Below are positions 9,284 to 17,497 of a stretch of 64,000 bases of DNA, piece by piece. Origin of the DNA: Fodinibacter sp963695175 (lineage in GTDB: Bacteria > Actinomycetota > Actinomycetes > Actinomycetales > Dermatophilaceae). The stretch is from positions 744,001 to 808,000 of the forward strand of contig CAVOGG010000004.1 of the NCBI GenBank assembly GCA_963695175.1. Reading direction: 5' to 3'. The notes beneath the pieces are model-generated. The model saw only the letters and a program-made list of their open reading frames with translations. It was not told the origin of the DNA and searched no databases. The position numbers and the translations under genes are program-made. The first letter of the stretch is position 1, and each line of letters begins with the position of its first letter.

Positions 9284-9413
9284 GCTCCTGCGTGACGGGA
9301 AGTCACCCCGGCCGGGTGAGGCGCGGGCAGGCGGGCGACCCTTACAACGGGAGTGCGGCGAATGGCCGCGCCCGCGAACCTGCGCGGTGCTCGACGAGAA
9401 GAGATGGGCCACG

Positions 9414-9851
9414 ATGTCGCACGATGACACGTCACTGACCACTGACCTGAACAAGACCGGCGGTTTCTCCGGTGGCGAGAACGCCGGAGCCGTCGCCTTC
9501 GCCGGCGTCCTGCTGATCATGGTCGGCCTGTTCCACGCGCTCCAGGGGCTCGTGGCGCTGCTCAGCGACGACATCTACCTCCGGGGCGAGAACTACGTCT
9601 TCCACTTCAGCTTCACGACGTGGGGGTGGATCCACCTGCTCCTGGGCATCGTGACCGCCGGCGCGGGCGCCGGGCTGTTCTTCGGCAAGACCTGGGCGCG
9701 CACGGTGGCCGTGATCGCCGCCGCGGTCAGCATGCTCGGCAGCTTCATGTGGCTCCCCCACTACCCGATCTGGAGCCTGGTCATCATGGCTCTCGACGTC
9801 TTCATCATCTGGGCCGCGATCGTGCACGGCCGGGCGCTCGTCGACGAGTGA
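9414..9851 (+). CDS. Four-helix membrane protein (DUF7144-like)
   Basis: 145 residues. A polar N-terminus of about 25 residues is followed by four hydrophobic helices (about 27-50, 68-92, 95-115 and 118-140). The GVLLIMVGLFHALQGL helix, the tryptophan-rich WGWIHLLLG segment and the WLPHYPIWSL motif match a widespread actinobacterial membrane family of unknown role. ATG 9414 follows GAGAAGAGA. A preceding 130-bp gap contains a possible TTACAA-like -10 near 9341, so it is probably monocistronic. Confidence 0.8.
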   Translation: MSHDDTSLTTDLNKTGGFSGGENAGAVAFAGVLLIMVGLFHALQGLVALLSDDIYLRGENYVFHFSFTTWGWIHLLLGIVTAGAGAGLFFGKTWARTVAVIAAAVSMLGSFMWLPHYPIWSLVIMALDVFIIWAAIVHGRALVDE

Positions 9852-9865
9852 CCTGTCGCTGACCC

Positions 9866-10618
9866 TCAGCGGTCACCGGTGTCGTGGAGCACCGCGGTGA
9901 GGAAGCCCAGCTCACCGCGGTATCCCTCGATCCACTCGCTGCGGTGGGTGCGGGCGGTGCTCAGCGCCTGCTCCCGTTCGTCGGCGGCACGTTCGGGGTG
10001 CAGCGCCCATGCGACGAGCGAGCCGGTCCACGACCACTCGTAGTCGTCCCACTCCTGTGCGCTGCTGACGTGTGCGTACCCCACCTCGAACCCGTGCCGC
10101 TCGATCGTGGCCACGAGCTGGGGAAGGGTCGGGAAGTCCTCGGGTTTCGCGCCGAGCGCCTCCTGAGCGGCCACCGAGGGCGGCTGCTCCCAGATCGCGT
10201 CCCCGAGCAGGGCGCGTCCTTCGGGGCGCAGGTGGCGCCTGATCGCGTCCAGCGTGCCGTCGAGGCCGCCGAACGCGTGGCTCGCGCCGATGCAGATGAC
10301 CGCGTCGGATGCCGGGTCGCGCGCCGGCCAGGTGGCGGCGTCGGCCTCGACCCAGGTCACCAGGTCGGCGACGCCGCTGGCGCGGGCCCGGGCATCGCGC
10401 TCGGGGTGCAGGGCGGTGTCCACCCCGACGGCGGTCAGGTCCGGGCGGGTCTCGAGCAGCTCGAGCAGCCACGCACCGGCACCGCAGCCGAGGTCGACGA
10501 CGTGCCCGCCGACGGCCGGGTCGAGCCGGGCGAGGAGCCGACGAGCCTGCTCGGGTGACACCGGTGCCGCGATGGGGTGGTCGGTGTGGGCGATACGGCT
10601 GATCTCGGCGCGCTCCAT
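9866..10618 (-). CDS. Class I SAM-dependent methyltransferase
   Basis: 250-residue soluble methyltransferase. The SAM-binding motif I VVDLGCGAGAWLLEL is at about residues 39-53, an acidic Asp ends strand 2 (VGVDTA), and a post-motif CIGASHAFG is visible. The C-terminal half (EWDDYEWSWTGSLVAW) resembles the methyltransferase-domain-11/25 group annotated in actinobacteria as generic methyltransferases. The substrate is unknown. ATG 10618 is preceded by GGGAGGA. The gene converges on the DUF7144-like gene, with only 14 bp between stops. Confidence 0.85.
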   Translation of the reverse strand: MERAEISRIAHTDHPIAAPVSPEQARRLLARLDPAVGGHVVDLGCGAGAWLLELLETRPDLTAVGVDTALHPERDARARASGVADLVTWVEADAATWPARDPASDAVICIGASHAFGGLDGTLDAIRRHLRPEGRALLGDAIWEQPPSVAAQEALGAKPEDFPTLPQLVATIERHGFEVGYAHVSSAQEWDDYEWSWTGSLVAWALHPERAADEREQALSTARTHRSEWIEGYRGELGFLTAVLHDTGDR

Positions 10619-10742
10619 GACGACATCCTCCCGCCCGCCTGCCGACGCAGGGGCTGAACCGATGGCTCGCGCAGCCCGTGTGACAGGAGTCGGGGCCGTC
10701 GCGTGCGGTGGCGGCTCACCAGGAAGTGCGAAAGGGAGAATC

Positions 10743-11249
10743 ATGAACACGATGCGAACGAGCCGCCTGATCCCCGTGACCGCCGTCGCGGCCTTGGCGG
10801 CGCTGGCCCTGACCGCAAGCCCCGCCCTCGCCGACGGGGGCAGCGGACACAGCATCCTGCGGGCCGAGCTGGTGGGCAGCATGCCGGCGCCGGACAGCCC
10901 GGTGATCGCGGGCATCAACCCCGGTGGCGCCCCGTGGGTCAACGGACCGAGCACAGCGCGGGTGCGTGAGGACGGACGCATCACGGTGAAGATCCGCGGC
11001 CTGGTCATCCCGCCGCCGAGGGGGACCGGTGTGAACCCCGTCCTCTCCGCGGTCGCCACCTTGGTGTGCGACGACATGGTCGAGTCCTCCACCGCACCGT
11101 TCGCCCTGAGCGCCGCCGGCGACGGGTCCACCTCCGACGTGATCACGGGCACCCGCCACTGCGAGGACCCCGTCGTGCTGATCCAGCCCGCCGGGAACCG
11201 GGGCGTCTACATCGCGTCGACCATGGATGACGACCACGACGACGACTGA
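10743..11249 (+). CDS. Secreted protein of unknown function with Asp-rich end
   Basis: 168 residues. A typical Sec signal peptide (basic RTSRL, hydrophobic core, cleavage after ASPALA at about residue 33) is followed by a beta-rich region with two cysteines (VCDD and RHCED) likely forming a disulfide. The last seven residues are Asp and His (DDDHDDD), a possible metal-binding tail. I recognise no named domain. ATG 10743 follows AAAGGGAGA. A strong hairpin closes the gene. Confidence 0.75.
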   Translation: MNTMRTSRLIPVTAVAALAALALTASPALADGGSGHSILRAELVGSMPAPDSPVIAGINPGGAPWVNGPSTARVREDGRITVKIRGLVIPPPRGTGVNPVLSAVATLVCDDMVESSTAPFALSAAGDGSTSDVITGTRHCEDPVVLIQPAGNRGVYIASTMDDDHDDD

Positions 11250-11265
11250 GAGGCCGGAACGACGA

Positions 11266-11293
11266 AGCCGCAGCCCGGTGTCGGGCTGCGGCT
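11266..11293. terminator. Bidirectional hairpin terminator
   Basis: A perfect 12-bp stem with a GTGT loop lies 16 bp after the secreted-protein gene and 7 bp beyond the 3' end of tRNA-Phe on the other strand. It can terminate transcription from both sides. Confidence 0.75.
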
Positions 11294-11300
11294 GTTCCGG

Positions 11301-11374
11301 TGGCCAGGGGCGGGGTCGAACCGCCGACCTTCCGATTTTCAGTCGGACGCTCGTACCAACTGAGCTACCTGGCC
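11301..11374 (-). tRNA. tRNA-Phe (GAA)
   Basis: 74 nt including discriminator A. The 7-bp acceptor stem GGCCAGG/CCTGGCC, the D-loop GCTCAGTTGGT, the anticodon loop CTGAAAATC with anticodon GAA, and a GTTCGAC T-loop are all visible. CCA is not encoded. It is the last gene of a Glu-Asp-Phe cluster read leftwards. Confidence 0.96.
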
Positions 11375-11423
11375 GGACCGGAGAAGGAAAACGGTCGGAC
11401 GAACCGACCGCTCCTTCTCGGAG

Positions 11424-11497
11424 CGACCCCGACGGGACTCGAACCCGCGACCTCCGCCGTGACAGGGCGGCGCGCTAACCAACTGCGCTACGGGGCC
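11424..11497 (-). tRNA. tRNA-Asp (GTC)
   Basis: 74 nt. The acceptor stem GGCCCCG pairs with CGGGGTC (one G-U), the anticodon loop CTGTCAC carries GTC, and the T-arm is GGGTTCGAGTCCC. CCA is not encoded. It lies 49 bp from tRNA-Phe and 22 bp from tRNA-Glu. Confidence 0.96.
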
Positions 11498-11519
11498 TTG
11501 TGAAAGGCCTTGCCTAACG

Positions 11520-11592
11520 TATCCCCAACGGGATTCGAACCCGTGCTACCGCCGTGAAAGGGCGGGGTCCTGGGCCGCTAGACGATGGGGAC
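11520..11592 (-). tRNA. tRNA-Glu (TTC)
   Basis: 73 nt. The acceptor stem GTCCCCA pairs with TGGGGAT, with position 8-9 TC, the D-arm GTCTAGCGGCCCAGGAC, the anticodon loop CTTTCAC carrying TTC, and a GGGTTCGAATCCC T-arm. CCA is not encoded. It is first in the cluster and follows a likely promoter at 11657-11686. Confidence 0.95.
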
Positions 11593-11656
11593 CCGACCTC
11601 GACCGGGCCTCAAGGTCGCGCAGCGCGCAGCGCTCGGATCCGTCGAGGACTCCGAA

Positions 11657-11686
11657 AGCATAGGGGACACCCCGCGGCGTCACCAA
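11657..11686 (-). promoter_or_regulatory. Predicted promoter of the tRNA-Glu-Asp-Phe cluster
   Basis: On the minus strand a TTGGTG -35 (11681-11686) and a TATGCT -10 (11657-11662) are spaced 18 bp apart. Transcription would begin near 11650, about 58 bases before tRNA-Glu. Confidence 0.5.
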
Positions 11687-11731
11687 AACGAGGATGCCGC
11701 CGCCGGTCGGCATCCGCTGTCGCCGGCGTTT

Positions 11732-11776
11732 CGTCAGCATGTGTTGACGCCGTGCGTCCGTCAGCATATGCTGACG
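11732..11776 (+). promoter_or_regulatory. Promoter with two 18-bp palindromic operators
   Basis: A perfect 18-bp palindrome (11759-11776, core GTCAGCATATGCTGAC) and an imperfect copy (11732-11749) lie 27 bp apart. The first copy covers the -35 box TTGACG (11744-11749) and the perfect copy covers the -10 box TATGCT (11767-11772), with a 17-bp spacer. The predicted start of transcription is at about 11779, on the ATG of the HTH gene. This geometry suggests repression by a dimer, most simply by the HTH protein itself. Confidence 0.75.
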
Positions 11777-11779
11777 AAC

Positions 11780-11992
11780 ATGACGAGAACCGCCACCGAC
11801 CTCGCGGGCGACCTCGACAGCGCCGACCCCACGGTCGGCCTGCGGGCCGTCGCCGCGCTGGGTCGCCTGCTCGACCAGCTCGAGAGCCTGCACGTGCGCA
11901 ACGCCCGCGCCAAGGGCTGGTCGTGGCAGGAGATCGCCGACGCGCTCGGCGTCACCAAGCAGACCGTCCACCGCAAGCACGCCCGGAGGTAG
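11780..11992 (+). CDS. Small helix-turn-helix DNA-binding protein
   Basis: 70 residues. The C-terminal half (GWSWQEIADALGVTKQTVHRKH) is a clear sigma-region-4/HTH-type helix-turn-helix. The N-terminal half is predicted to be helical and may dimerise. ATG 11768 lies inside the -10 box, so ATG 11780 is the likely start of a leaderless mRNA. Only three bases separate it from the Clp-N gene, so the two form an operon. Two palindromes over the promoter point to autoregulation. The specific role is unknown. Confidence 0.8.
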   Translation: MTRTATDLAGDLDSADPTVGLRAVAALGRLLDQLESLHVRNARAKGWSWQEIADALGVTKQTVHRKHARR

Positions 11993-11995
11993 ATC

Positions 11996-12622
11996 GTGTT
12001 CGAACGCTTCACGCGCGACGCCCGCACCGTCGTCGTCTCCACCCAGGAGCTCTGTCGGTCCCTCGGCACCGACGAGGTCCGGCCCGTCCACCTCCTCCTC
12101 GCGCTCAGCCAGGACGACAGCGGTGCCCGCGACGTGCTCGCCGCGCACGGGCTCACCGCGGATGCCGTCGCCGAGACCCTCGGCGCCCCACGGCCGACGC
12201 CGTCGGCGCCGCTCGGAGACGACGACGCCGCTGCCCTGCGCTCGCTCGGCATCGACCTCGACGCCATCCGGGCGGCCGTGGACAAGCAGTTCGGCGAGGG
12301 CGCGCTCGAGGGGGCCGGGGCTGCGCAGGCGGCCAGCGGTCGCGACGACGAGTCCGACGTCGAGGAGGACGAGGCCGACCTCGCCCGCTGGCGCTTCGGG
12401 GTCGGCGGGCACGTGCACTTCGGGCGCGGGGCCAAGAAGGTGCTCGAGCTGGCGCTGCGCGAGGCGATCCGACAGCACTCCCGCGAGATCCGCAGCGAGC
12501 ACATCGCCCTCGCCGTGCTGCGCACCGACGACGACGCCGTCAGGATGCTGCTCGGCACCCTGGGCGTCGACGTGCGCGCCCTGCGCGCCGACCTCGAGGG
12601 CCGTGGCCGCCGCAGCGCCTGA
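11996..12622 (+). CDS. Stand-alone Clp N-terminal (ClpC-type) domain protein
   Basis: 208 residues with two Clp-N repeats, the substrate- and adaptor-binding domain normally found at the front of ClpA/ClpC unfoldases. Seen: FERFTRDARTVVV and VRPVHLLLALSQDDSGARDVL in the first repeat, an acidic linker (about 120-130), and ARWRFGVGGHVHFGRGAKKVLELALREA plus RSEHIALAVLR in the second. There is no Walker motif, so it cannot be an ATPase. It could act as an adaptor or decoy for ClpC; that is inference. GTG 11996 starts it directly after the HTH gene. Confidence 0.88.
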   Translation: MFERFTRDARTVVVSTQELCRSLGTDEVRPVHLLLALSQDDSGARDVLAAHGLTADAVAETLGAPRPTPSAPLGDDDAAALRSLGIDLDAIRAAVDKQFGEGALEGAGAAQAASGRDDESDVEEDEADLARWRFGVGGHVHFGRGAKKVLELALREAIRQHSREIRSEHIALAVLRTDDDAVRMLLGTLGVDVRALRADLEGRGRRSA

Positions 12623-12628
12623 GCCAGG

Positions 12629-13684
12629 TCAGCGACCCGGGTTCGCCCAGGCGAGCAGCCGGTCGGCATCCCAGGTCGTGACGATCCGCTCGGCCGGCAC
12701 ACCGAGACGCTCGGCGCGCTCGCAGCCGTAGGCCTTCATGTCGAGCTGGCCCGGCGCGTGCGCGTCGGAGTCGATCGAGAACAGGCAGCCGATCTCGAGC
12801 GCCAGCAGCACCAGCTCGTCGGGTGGGTCGCAGCGCTCCGGTCGGCTGTTGATCTCGACGGCGGTGCCGTGCTCGGCGCAGGCCTCGAAGACGGCCCGGG
12901 CGTCGAAGTCGGACTGCGGCCGGGTGCCGCGCGAGCCCTCGACCAGCCGCCCCGTGCAGTGACCGAGGACGTTGACCCTGGGGTTCGAGACGGCGTTGAC
13001 CATCCGCGTCGTCATCGGGCCGCCGTTCATCCGCAGCTTGCTGTGCACGGATGCCGTGACGAGGTCGAGCCGCGCCAGCATCGCATCGGTCTGGTCGAGG
13101 CCTCCGTCGTCGAGGATGTCGACCTCGATGCCCTTGAGCAGCCGGAACGACCCGCCGAGCGACCGGTCGATGGCCTCGACGATGCCGATCTGCTGGGTGA
13201 GCCGCTCGACGGTCAGCCCGTTCGCGACCCGCAGCTGTGGGCTGTGGTCGGTGAGCACGAGCCACTCGTGACCGAGCTCGATGCCGGTCAGCACCATCTC
13301 GTCGATGGGGCTCCCGCCGTCGCTCCAGTCCGAGTGCAGGTGGCAGTCGCCACGCAGCGCCGCGTACATCGACTCGCCACCGGCCACGAGCGGGCCGCCC
13401 GACTTGTCCTGCAGCGAGCCCAGGTACGCGGGCAGCTCGCCCGCGAGCGCCTCGGCGATGACCCCGCTCGTCGACTTCCCGATGCCGGGGATGTCCTGGA
13501 GGGTGCCGGCCTCGGCGCGCTCGCGCAGCTCCGCCCCCTCGAGGGGCTTCAGCGTCTTGACGGCGTTGCGGAACGCCTCGACCCGGTAGGTGCCGGCGCG
13601 GGTGCGTTCGAGGAGGAAGGCCACCCGGCGCAGGGCCTCGATCGGGTGGACCGGGGCCTCGAGCGGCTCGAGGAGCGCGACCAT
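12629..13684 (-). CDS. PHP domain-containing protein with helix-hairpin-helix N-terminus
   Basis: 351 residues. The first 100 (RRVAFLLERTRAGTYRVEAFRNA, then LQDIPGIGKSTSGVIAEAL) form a PolX-like DNA-binding region with a helix-hairpin-helix. From about residue 110 a PHP metallo-phosphoesterase domain follows, with DCHLHSDWSDG, LTDHSP, the KGIEVDIL Glu, SVHSKL and SDAHA metal ligands. No nucleotidyltransferase domain is present, so this resembles the back half of DNA polymerase X and may be a nuclease or phosphatase. Its ATG overlaps the stop of the SDR gene upstream (TGATG). Confidence 0.88.
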   Translation of the reverse strand: MVALLEPLEAPVHPIEALRRVAFLLERTRAGTYRVEAFRNAVKTLKPLEGAELRERAEAGTLQDIPGIGKSTSGVIAEALAGELPAYLGSLQDKSGGPLVAGGESMYAALRGDCHLHSDWSDGGSPIDEMVLTGIELGHEWLVLTDHSPQLRVANGLTVERLTQQIGIVEAIDRSLGGSFRLLKGIEVDILDDGGLDQTDAMLARLDLVTASVHSKLRMNGGPMTTRMVNAVSNPRVNVLGHCTGRLVEGSRGTRPQSDFDARAVFEACAEHGTAVEINSRPERCDPPDELVLLALEIGCLFSIDSDAHAPGQLDMKAYGCERAERLGVPAERIVTTWDADRLLAWANPGR

Positions 13685-14523
13685 CAGAGACCGAACTGCC
13701 GGGCCATCAGGCGGTCCCAGACCCGGTCGCCCGCGACGGTGTGGGTGGCGGCCATGACCTTCGCGGCCGGGGTGAGCAGGTAGCGAGGGCGCGGCCGGTC
13801 GGCGGCGACGGCGGAGACGACCACCTGGGCGACGCTCTCGGCCGACGCCGACATCATCCGGTTCGTGTAGGCCTCGTTGTTGGACCTGGCGACCGACGCC
13901 CGCACAGCGGCATAGGGGGAGTCGGGCTCACCGACCATTCCGTCGGAGTCACTGGTCTTCTCGACGAAAGAGCTTCGGGTGACGCCAGGCTCGACCAGTG
14001 CGACGTCGACGCCGAACGCCTTGACCTCCATCCGCAGCGCGTCGGTCAGGGCCTCCACCGCGTACTTCGTCGCGTGGTAGTAGCCACCCAGGGGGAAGGT
14101 GAACCGGCCGCCCATCGACCCGATGTTGATGATCCGGCCCTTCCCGGCCCGCCGCATCCCCGGCAGGACGAGCTGGCACATCCGGGCCAGGCCGAACACG
14201 TTGGTCTCGAACATCGCCCGCACCTTGTCCATGTCCACCTCCTCGACCGCGCCGTACTCGCCGTAGCCGGCGTTGTTCACGAGGGTGCCGACGGCGCCGT
14301 GCGCCGCCTCGACCTCGGCGACCGCCGACGACATCGACGCCTCGTCCGTCACGTCGAGCGCGGTCACGTGTGCGCCACGGTCGGCCAGGTCGGACAGGGT
14401 GTCCGGCCGGCGCGCGGTGGCCCACACCGTGTGACCCTGCCGCAGCAGGTCCTCGACGACGGCGCGGCCGATGCCGGTCGAGCAGCCGGTCACGAGGACG
14501 GGGTCGTGGTCATGCTGCGCCAT
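13684..14523 (-). CDS. Short-chain dehydrogenase/reductase (SDR)
   Basis: 279-residue classical SDR. The cofactor motif VTGCSTGIG is at about residues 9-17, NNAG at about 88-91, the catalytic Ser in NIGSMGG, and the YYHATKYAV YxxxK pair at about 157-161. An Arg after strand 2 (ATARRPD) suggests NADP(H). The product family includes many oxidoreductases annotated only generally. ATG 14523 lies 19 bp after the aminotransferase stop, and the gene's stop overlaps the PHP start, so all three genes form one leftward operon. Confidence 0.9.
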   Translation of the reverse strand: MAQHDHDPVLVTGCSTGIGRAVVEDLLRQGHTVWATARRPDTLSDLADRGAHVTALDVTDEASMSSAVAEVEAAHGAVGTLVNNAGYGEYGAVEEVDMDKVRAMFETNVFGLARMCQLVLPGMRRAGKGRIINIGSMGGRFTFPLGGYYHATKYAVEALTDALRMEVKAFGVDVALVEPGVTRSSFVEKTSDSDGMVGEPDSPYAAVRASVARSNNEAYTNRMMSASAESVAQVVVSAVAADRPRPRYLLTPAAKVMAATHTVAGDRVWDRLMARQFGL

Positions 14524-14542
14524 GAGCGGGATCCGTTCTCTC

Positions 14543-15796
14543 TCAGACGATCTCGGCGAGTCCGGTGACCAGGCGGTCGACGTCGTCCGCCGACGTGTAG
14601 GGCGCGAGGCCGACGCGGACGCCGCCGCCGTCGCCCAGACCCAGGTGGCGGGAGCACTCGATGGCGTAGAAGTTCCCTGCCGGGGCGTTGACGCCACGCT
14701 CGGCGAGCAGCCCGCGGATCTCCTGCGGGTCGCGACCCGCCACCGTGAACAGGAGGGTGGGCGTGCGGGATCGGGCGTTGCTGTGCACCGTGACACCGGA
14801 CATCGCACGAAGTGCGGGCTCGAGCTCGTCGAGCAGCGTGCGCTCGTGGGCGTGCACCGCCTTCATCCCCAGCTCGATCCGCTCCCGACGGCTCGCGGGC
14901 GCGACGCCGGCACTCGAGGCGGATGCCGTGTCCCCTTCTGCGGTAGCGGGTTCCGCCTCGTCCGCCAGGCTTGCGATGAAGTCGACGGCGGCGGTCGTGC
15001 CGGCCATCAGCTCGTACGGGAGGGTGCCGAGCTCGAACCGCTCGGGCACGGCATCCGTCGACGGCAGCAGCTTGTCGGGGTGCAGGGTCTCGAGCAGGGC
15101 CGGGTCGGCGGCGAGCACGCCGCAGTGCGGCCCCATGAACTTGTAGGGCGAGCAGGTCCAGAAGTCGGCCCGCAGCGCCGCCAGGTCGACCGAGGCGTGG
15201 GCGGTGGCGTGCACCCCGTCGACCCAGTGCAGGGCGCCCACCTCATGGGCGAGGTCGGCCACGCGGCAGACCGGGGTGCGGGTGCCGATCAGGTTCGATG
15301 CGGCGGTCGTGGCGACCAGCCGGGTGCGCTCGCTGAGCACGGCCGCGACGGCATCGGCGGACAGCTCACCCGTGGCCGGGTCGAAGTCGACCCAGCGCAC
15401 GGTGGCACCGGCCGCCTCGGCCGCGTGCACCCAGGGGCGGATGTTCGCGTCGTGGTCGAGGCGGGTGACGACGACCTCGTCGCCGGGCCCCCAGTCCTTG
15501 GCCAGCGCGCGCGCGAGGTCATAGGTGAGCGAGGTGGCGCTGCGGCCGAACACGATGCCGCGCGGGTCGGCCCCGAGCAGGTCGGCGAGGGCGTGGCGGC
15601 AGTCGGTGACGACCTGTTCGGCGCGGCGCTCCGACGGGGTGACCGTGCCGCGGTTGGAGATCGCGCTGGTGAGGGTGTCTGCCACCGCCCGCGCCACGAC
15701 GTCGGGGGTCTGGCTGCCGCCGGGGCCGTCGAAGTGCGCGGCCCCCTCGGTGAGCGCAGGGAAGTGGGCACGGACCGAGGCGACGTCGAGCGGCAT
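14543..15796 (-). CDS. Cysteine desulfurase-like class V aminotransferase
   Basis: 417-residue PLP enzyme of the group often annotated as cysteine desulfurase-like (VC1184 type). The PLP-binding Lys219 lies in CSPYKFMGPHCG, the preceding D-x-x-H stretch is WVDGVHATAH, and the phosphate-binding GRSATSLTYDLA is near residue 84. The catalytic cysteine loop of true IscS/SufS is not obvious; ECSRH near residue 382 is not placed like it, so sulfur transfer is uncertain. Ala/Glu-rich residues at about 278-294 look like a loop insertion. It is the first gene of a three-gene operon. Its short ATG context follows a repeat-bearing gap. Confidence 0.85.
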   Translation of the reverse strand: MPLDVASVRAHFPALTEGAAHFDGPGGSQTPDVVARAVADTLTSAISNRGTVTPSERRAEQVVTDCRHALADLLGADPRGIVFGRSATSLTYDLARALAKDWGPGDEVVVTRLDHDANIRPWVHAAEAAGATVRWVDFDPATGELSADAVAAVLSERTRLVATTAASNLIGTRTPVCRVADLAHEVGALHWVDGVHATAHASVDLAALRADFWTCSPYKFMGPHCGVLAADPALLETLHPDKLLPSTDAVPERFELGTLPYELMAGTTAAVDFIASLADEAEPATAEGDTASASSAGVAPASRRERIELGMKAVHAHERTLLDELEPALRAMSGVTVHSNARSRTPTLLFTVAGRDPQEIRGLLAERGVNAPAGNFYAIECSRHLGLGDGGGVRVGLAPYTSADDVDRLVTGLAEIV

Positions 15797-15834
15797 ACGG
15801 CAATCCTGCCCCAGCCCCCCGCCCCGGGGTTCAC

Positions 15835-15923
15835 AACTTTCTCGCCCGATGCCAGAACCTTCACCTCAGCACCGGAACGGTAGGGGTGCGAGGGTGAGGG
15901 TGCCCGCATCGGGCGAGAAAGTT
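15835..15923. repeat. 89-bp intergenic palindromic repeat, full copy
   Basis: Perfect 18-bp terminal inverted repeats (AACTTTCTCGCCCGATGC at 15835-15852 and its complement at 15906-15923) enclose an interior that is itself partly self-complementary. The first 70 bp match a truncated copy at 27607-27680. It lies between the divergent-side end of guaB1 and the start of the aminotransferase operon, and could form a very stable RNA or DNA hairpin. Confidence 0.8.
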
Positions 15924-15931
15924 GGGGAGGG

Positions 15932-17368
15932 TCACCAGGAGGTGTGCAGCGGGCGACCCTCCGCGAACCCGGCGGTGCTCTGGATGCCGACCGTCGCCCG
16001 CTCGTGGAACTCCTCGAGGGTGCGCGCCCCGGCGTAGGTGCAGCTGCTGCGCAGGCCGGCGACGATCTCGTCGAGCACGTCCTCGACGCTCGGGCGGGCC
16101 GGGTCGACGTACATCCGGGCCGAGCTGATGCCTTCCTCGAACATCGCCTTGCGGGCCCGCTCGTAGGCCGTGTCGCTGGCGGTGCGGCCGCGGACGGCTC
16201 GCGACGAGGCCATGCCGAAGGACTCCTTGAACTGGCGGCCGGCCTCGTCGGTGTAGAGGTCGCCGGGCGACTCCAGGGTGCCGGCGAACCACGACCCGAT
16301 CATCACGTTGGAGGCGCCGGCGGCCAGGGCGAGGGCGACGTCGCGCGGGTGCCGTACCCCGCCGTCGGCCCAGACGTGCCGGCCGAGCTCGCGCGCCGCC
16401 GTGGCGCACTCGAGCACCGCGGAGAACTGGGGTCGGCCGACGGCCGTCATCATCCGGGTCGTGCACATCGCGCCCGGGCCGACCCCGACCTTGACGATGT
16501 CGGCCCCGGCCTCGATCAGGTCGCGGGTGCCGGAGGCCGAGACGACGTTGCCGGCCACGACGGGCACGCCGGGGTCGAGCGCCCGCACCGACCGCAGCAC
16601 CTCGAGCATCTTCTCCTGGTGGCCGTGCGCGGTGTCGATGACGAGCACGTCGGCGCCGGCGTCGAGCAGGTCCTTGGCCTTGGTGGCGACGTCACCGTTG
16701 ATGCCGACTGCGGCGGCGACGCGCAGGCGCCCGTTGTCGTCGACCGCAGGGGAGTACAGGTGAGCCCGTAGCGCCCCGGCCCGGGTCAGGATGCCGACCA
16801 GCCGCCCGTCGTCGGACACGATCGGGGCCAGCCGCCGCCGGGCGTGCGACAGGGTGTCGAAGGCCGACTCGACGTCGACGCCGTCCTTCAGGGTCACCAT
16901 GTCGCGGACCATGACGTCGTCGATCTGGGTGAACCGGTCGACCCCTGTGAGGTCGGTCTCGGTGACGATGCCGACCGGCCGGTCGCCGACGGTGACGATG
17001 GCGGCGCCGTGGGCGCGCTTGTGCAGCAGGACGAGCGCCTCCCCGACCGTCATGGCCGGCGTCAGGGTGATCGGGGTGTCGTAGACCAGGTGCCGTGACT
17101 TCTGCCAGGCGACGACGTCGCGCACGATCTCGGCCGGGATGTCCTGCGGGATGACGGTGAGTGCACCGCGGCGGGCGGTGGTCTCGGCCATCCGGCGACC
17201 GGCGATGGCTGTCATGTTGGCGACGACCAGGGGGATGGTCGTACCCGTGCCGTCGACGGTCGCCAGGTCGACGTCGAGCCGGCTGGTCACCGACGAGCGG
17301 TTCGGCACCATGAAGACGTCGTCGTAGGTGAGGTCGTGCTGCGGCTGGAGGTCGTTGAGGAAACGCAC
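15932..17368 (-). CDS. guaB1: GuaB1 family IMP dehydrogenase-related protein (GMP reductase type)
   Basis: 478-residue IMPDH/GMPR-family TIM barrel with paired CBS domains (about 95-205). Seen: DLTYDDVFMVPNRS at the N-terminus, the DTAHGH strand, VVAGNV, the catalytic-loop cysteine in GVGPGAMCTTR, and the phosphate-binding GSWFAGT near residue 380. In mycobacteria GuaB1 works as a GMP reductase (GMP to IMP) rather than as IMP dehydrogenase. The CBS pair is typical of that group. GTG 17368 gives the usual MRFLNDL start. It is monocistronic and divergent from the DUF445 gene across a large inverted repeat. Confidence 0.9.
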   Translation of the reverse strand: MRFLNDLQPQHDLTYDDVFMVPNRSSVTSRLDVDLATVDGTGTTIPLVVANMTAIAGRRMAETTARRGALTVIPQDIPAEIVRDVVAWQKSRHLVYDTPITLTPAMTVGEALVLLHKRAHGAAIVTVGDRPVGIVTETDLTGVDRFTQIDDVMVRDMVTLKDGVDVESAFDTLSHARRRLAPIVSDDGRLVGILTRAGALRAHLYSPAVDDNGRLRVAAAVGINGDVATKAKDLLDAGADVLVIDTAHGHQEKMLEVLRSVRALDPGVPVVAGNVVSASGTRDLIEAGADIVKVGVGPGAMCTTRMMTAVGRPQFSAVLECATAARELGRHVWADGGVRHPRDVALALAAGASNVMIGSWFAGTLESPGDLYTDEAGRQFKESFGMASSRAVRGRTASDTAYERARKAMFEEGISSARMYVDPARPSVEDVLDEIVAGLRSSCTYAGARTLEEFHERATVGIQSTAGFAEGRPLHTSW

Positions 17369-17438
17369 CCGCCCAGCGTAGGCGCGGCGGGCGCGAGCGG
17401 TGCGGGCCCGGCATCCGGAAAGGGGGTGCGAAGACCGC

Positions 17439-17497
17439 GCACGTGCGGGGCTCTTGCCGTCAGGTCGGGCCGCCGTCGGCAAGAAGCCCGCACGTGC
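17439..17497. repeat. Inverted repeat with CACGTG-centred palindromes
   Basis: 21-bp arms (17439-17459 and 17477-17497, two mismatches) flank a 17-bp loop between the divergent guaB1 and DUF445 genes. Each arm contains CCGCACGTGCGG, and the right arm extends to a perfect 16-bp palindrome (17486-17501). It may be an operator pair or an intergenic repeat. Confidence 0.7.

Noticed and set aside
11768..11779. ATG 11768 as start of the HTH gene
   Set aside because: It lies in the -10 box and the operator palindrome.
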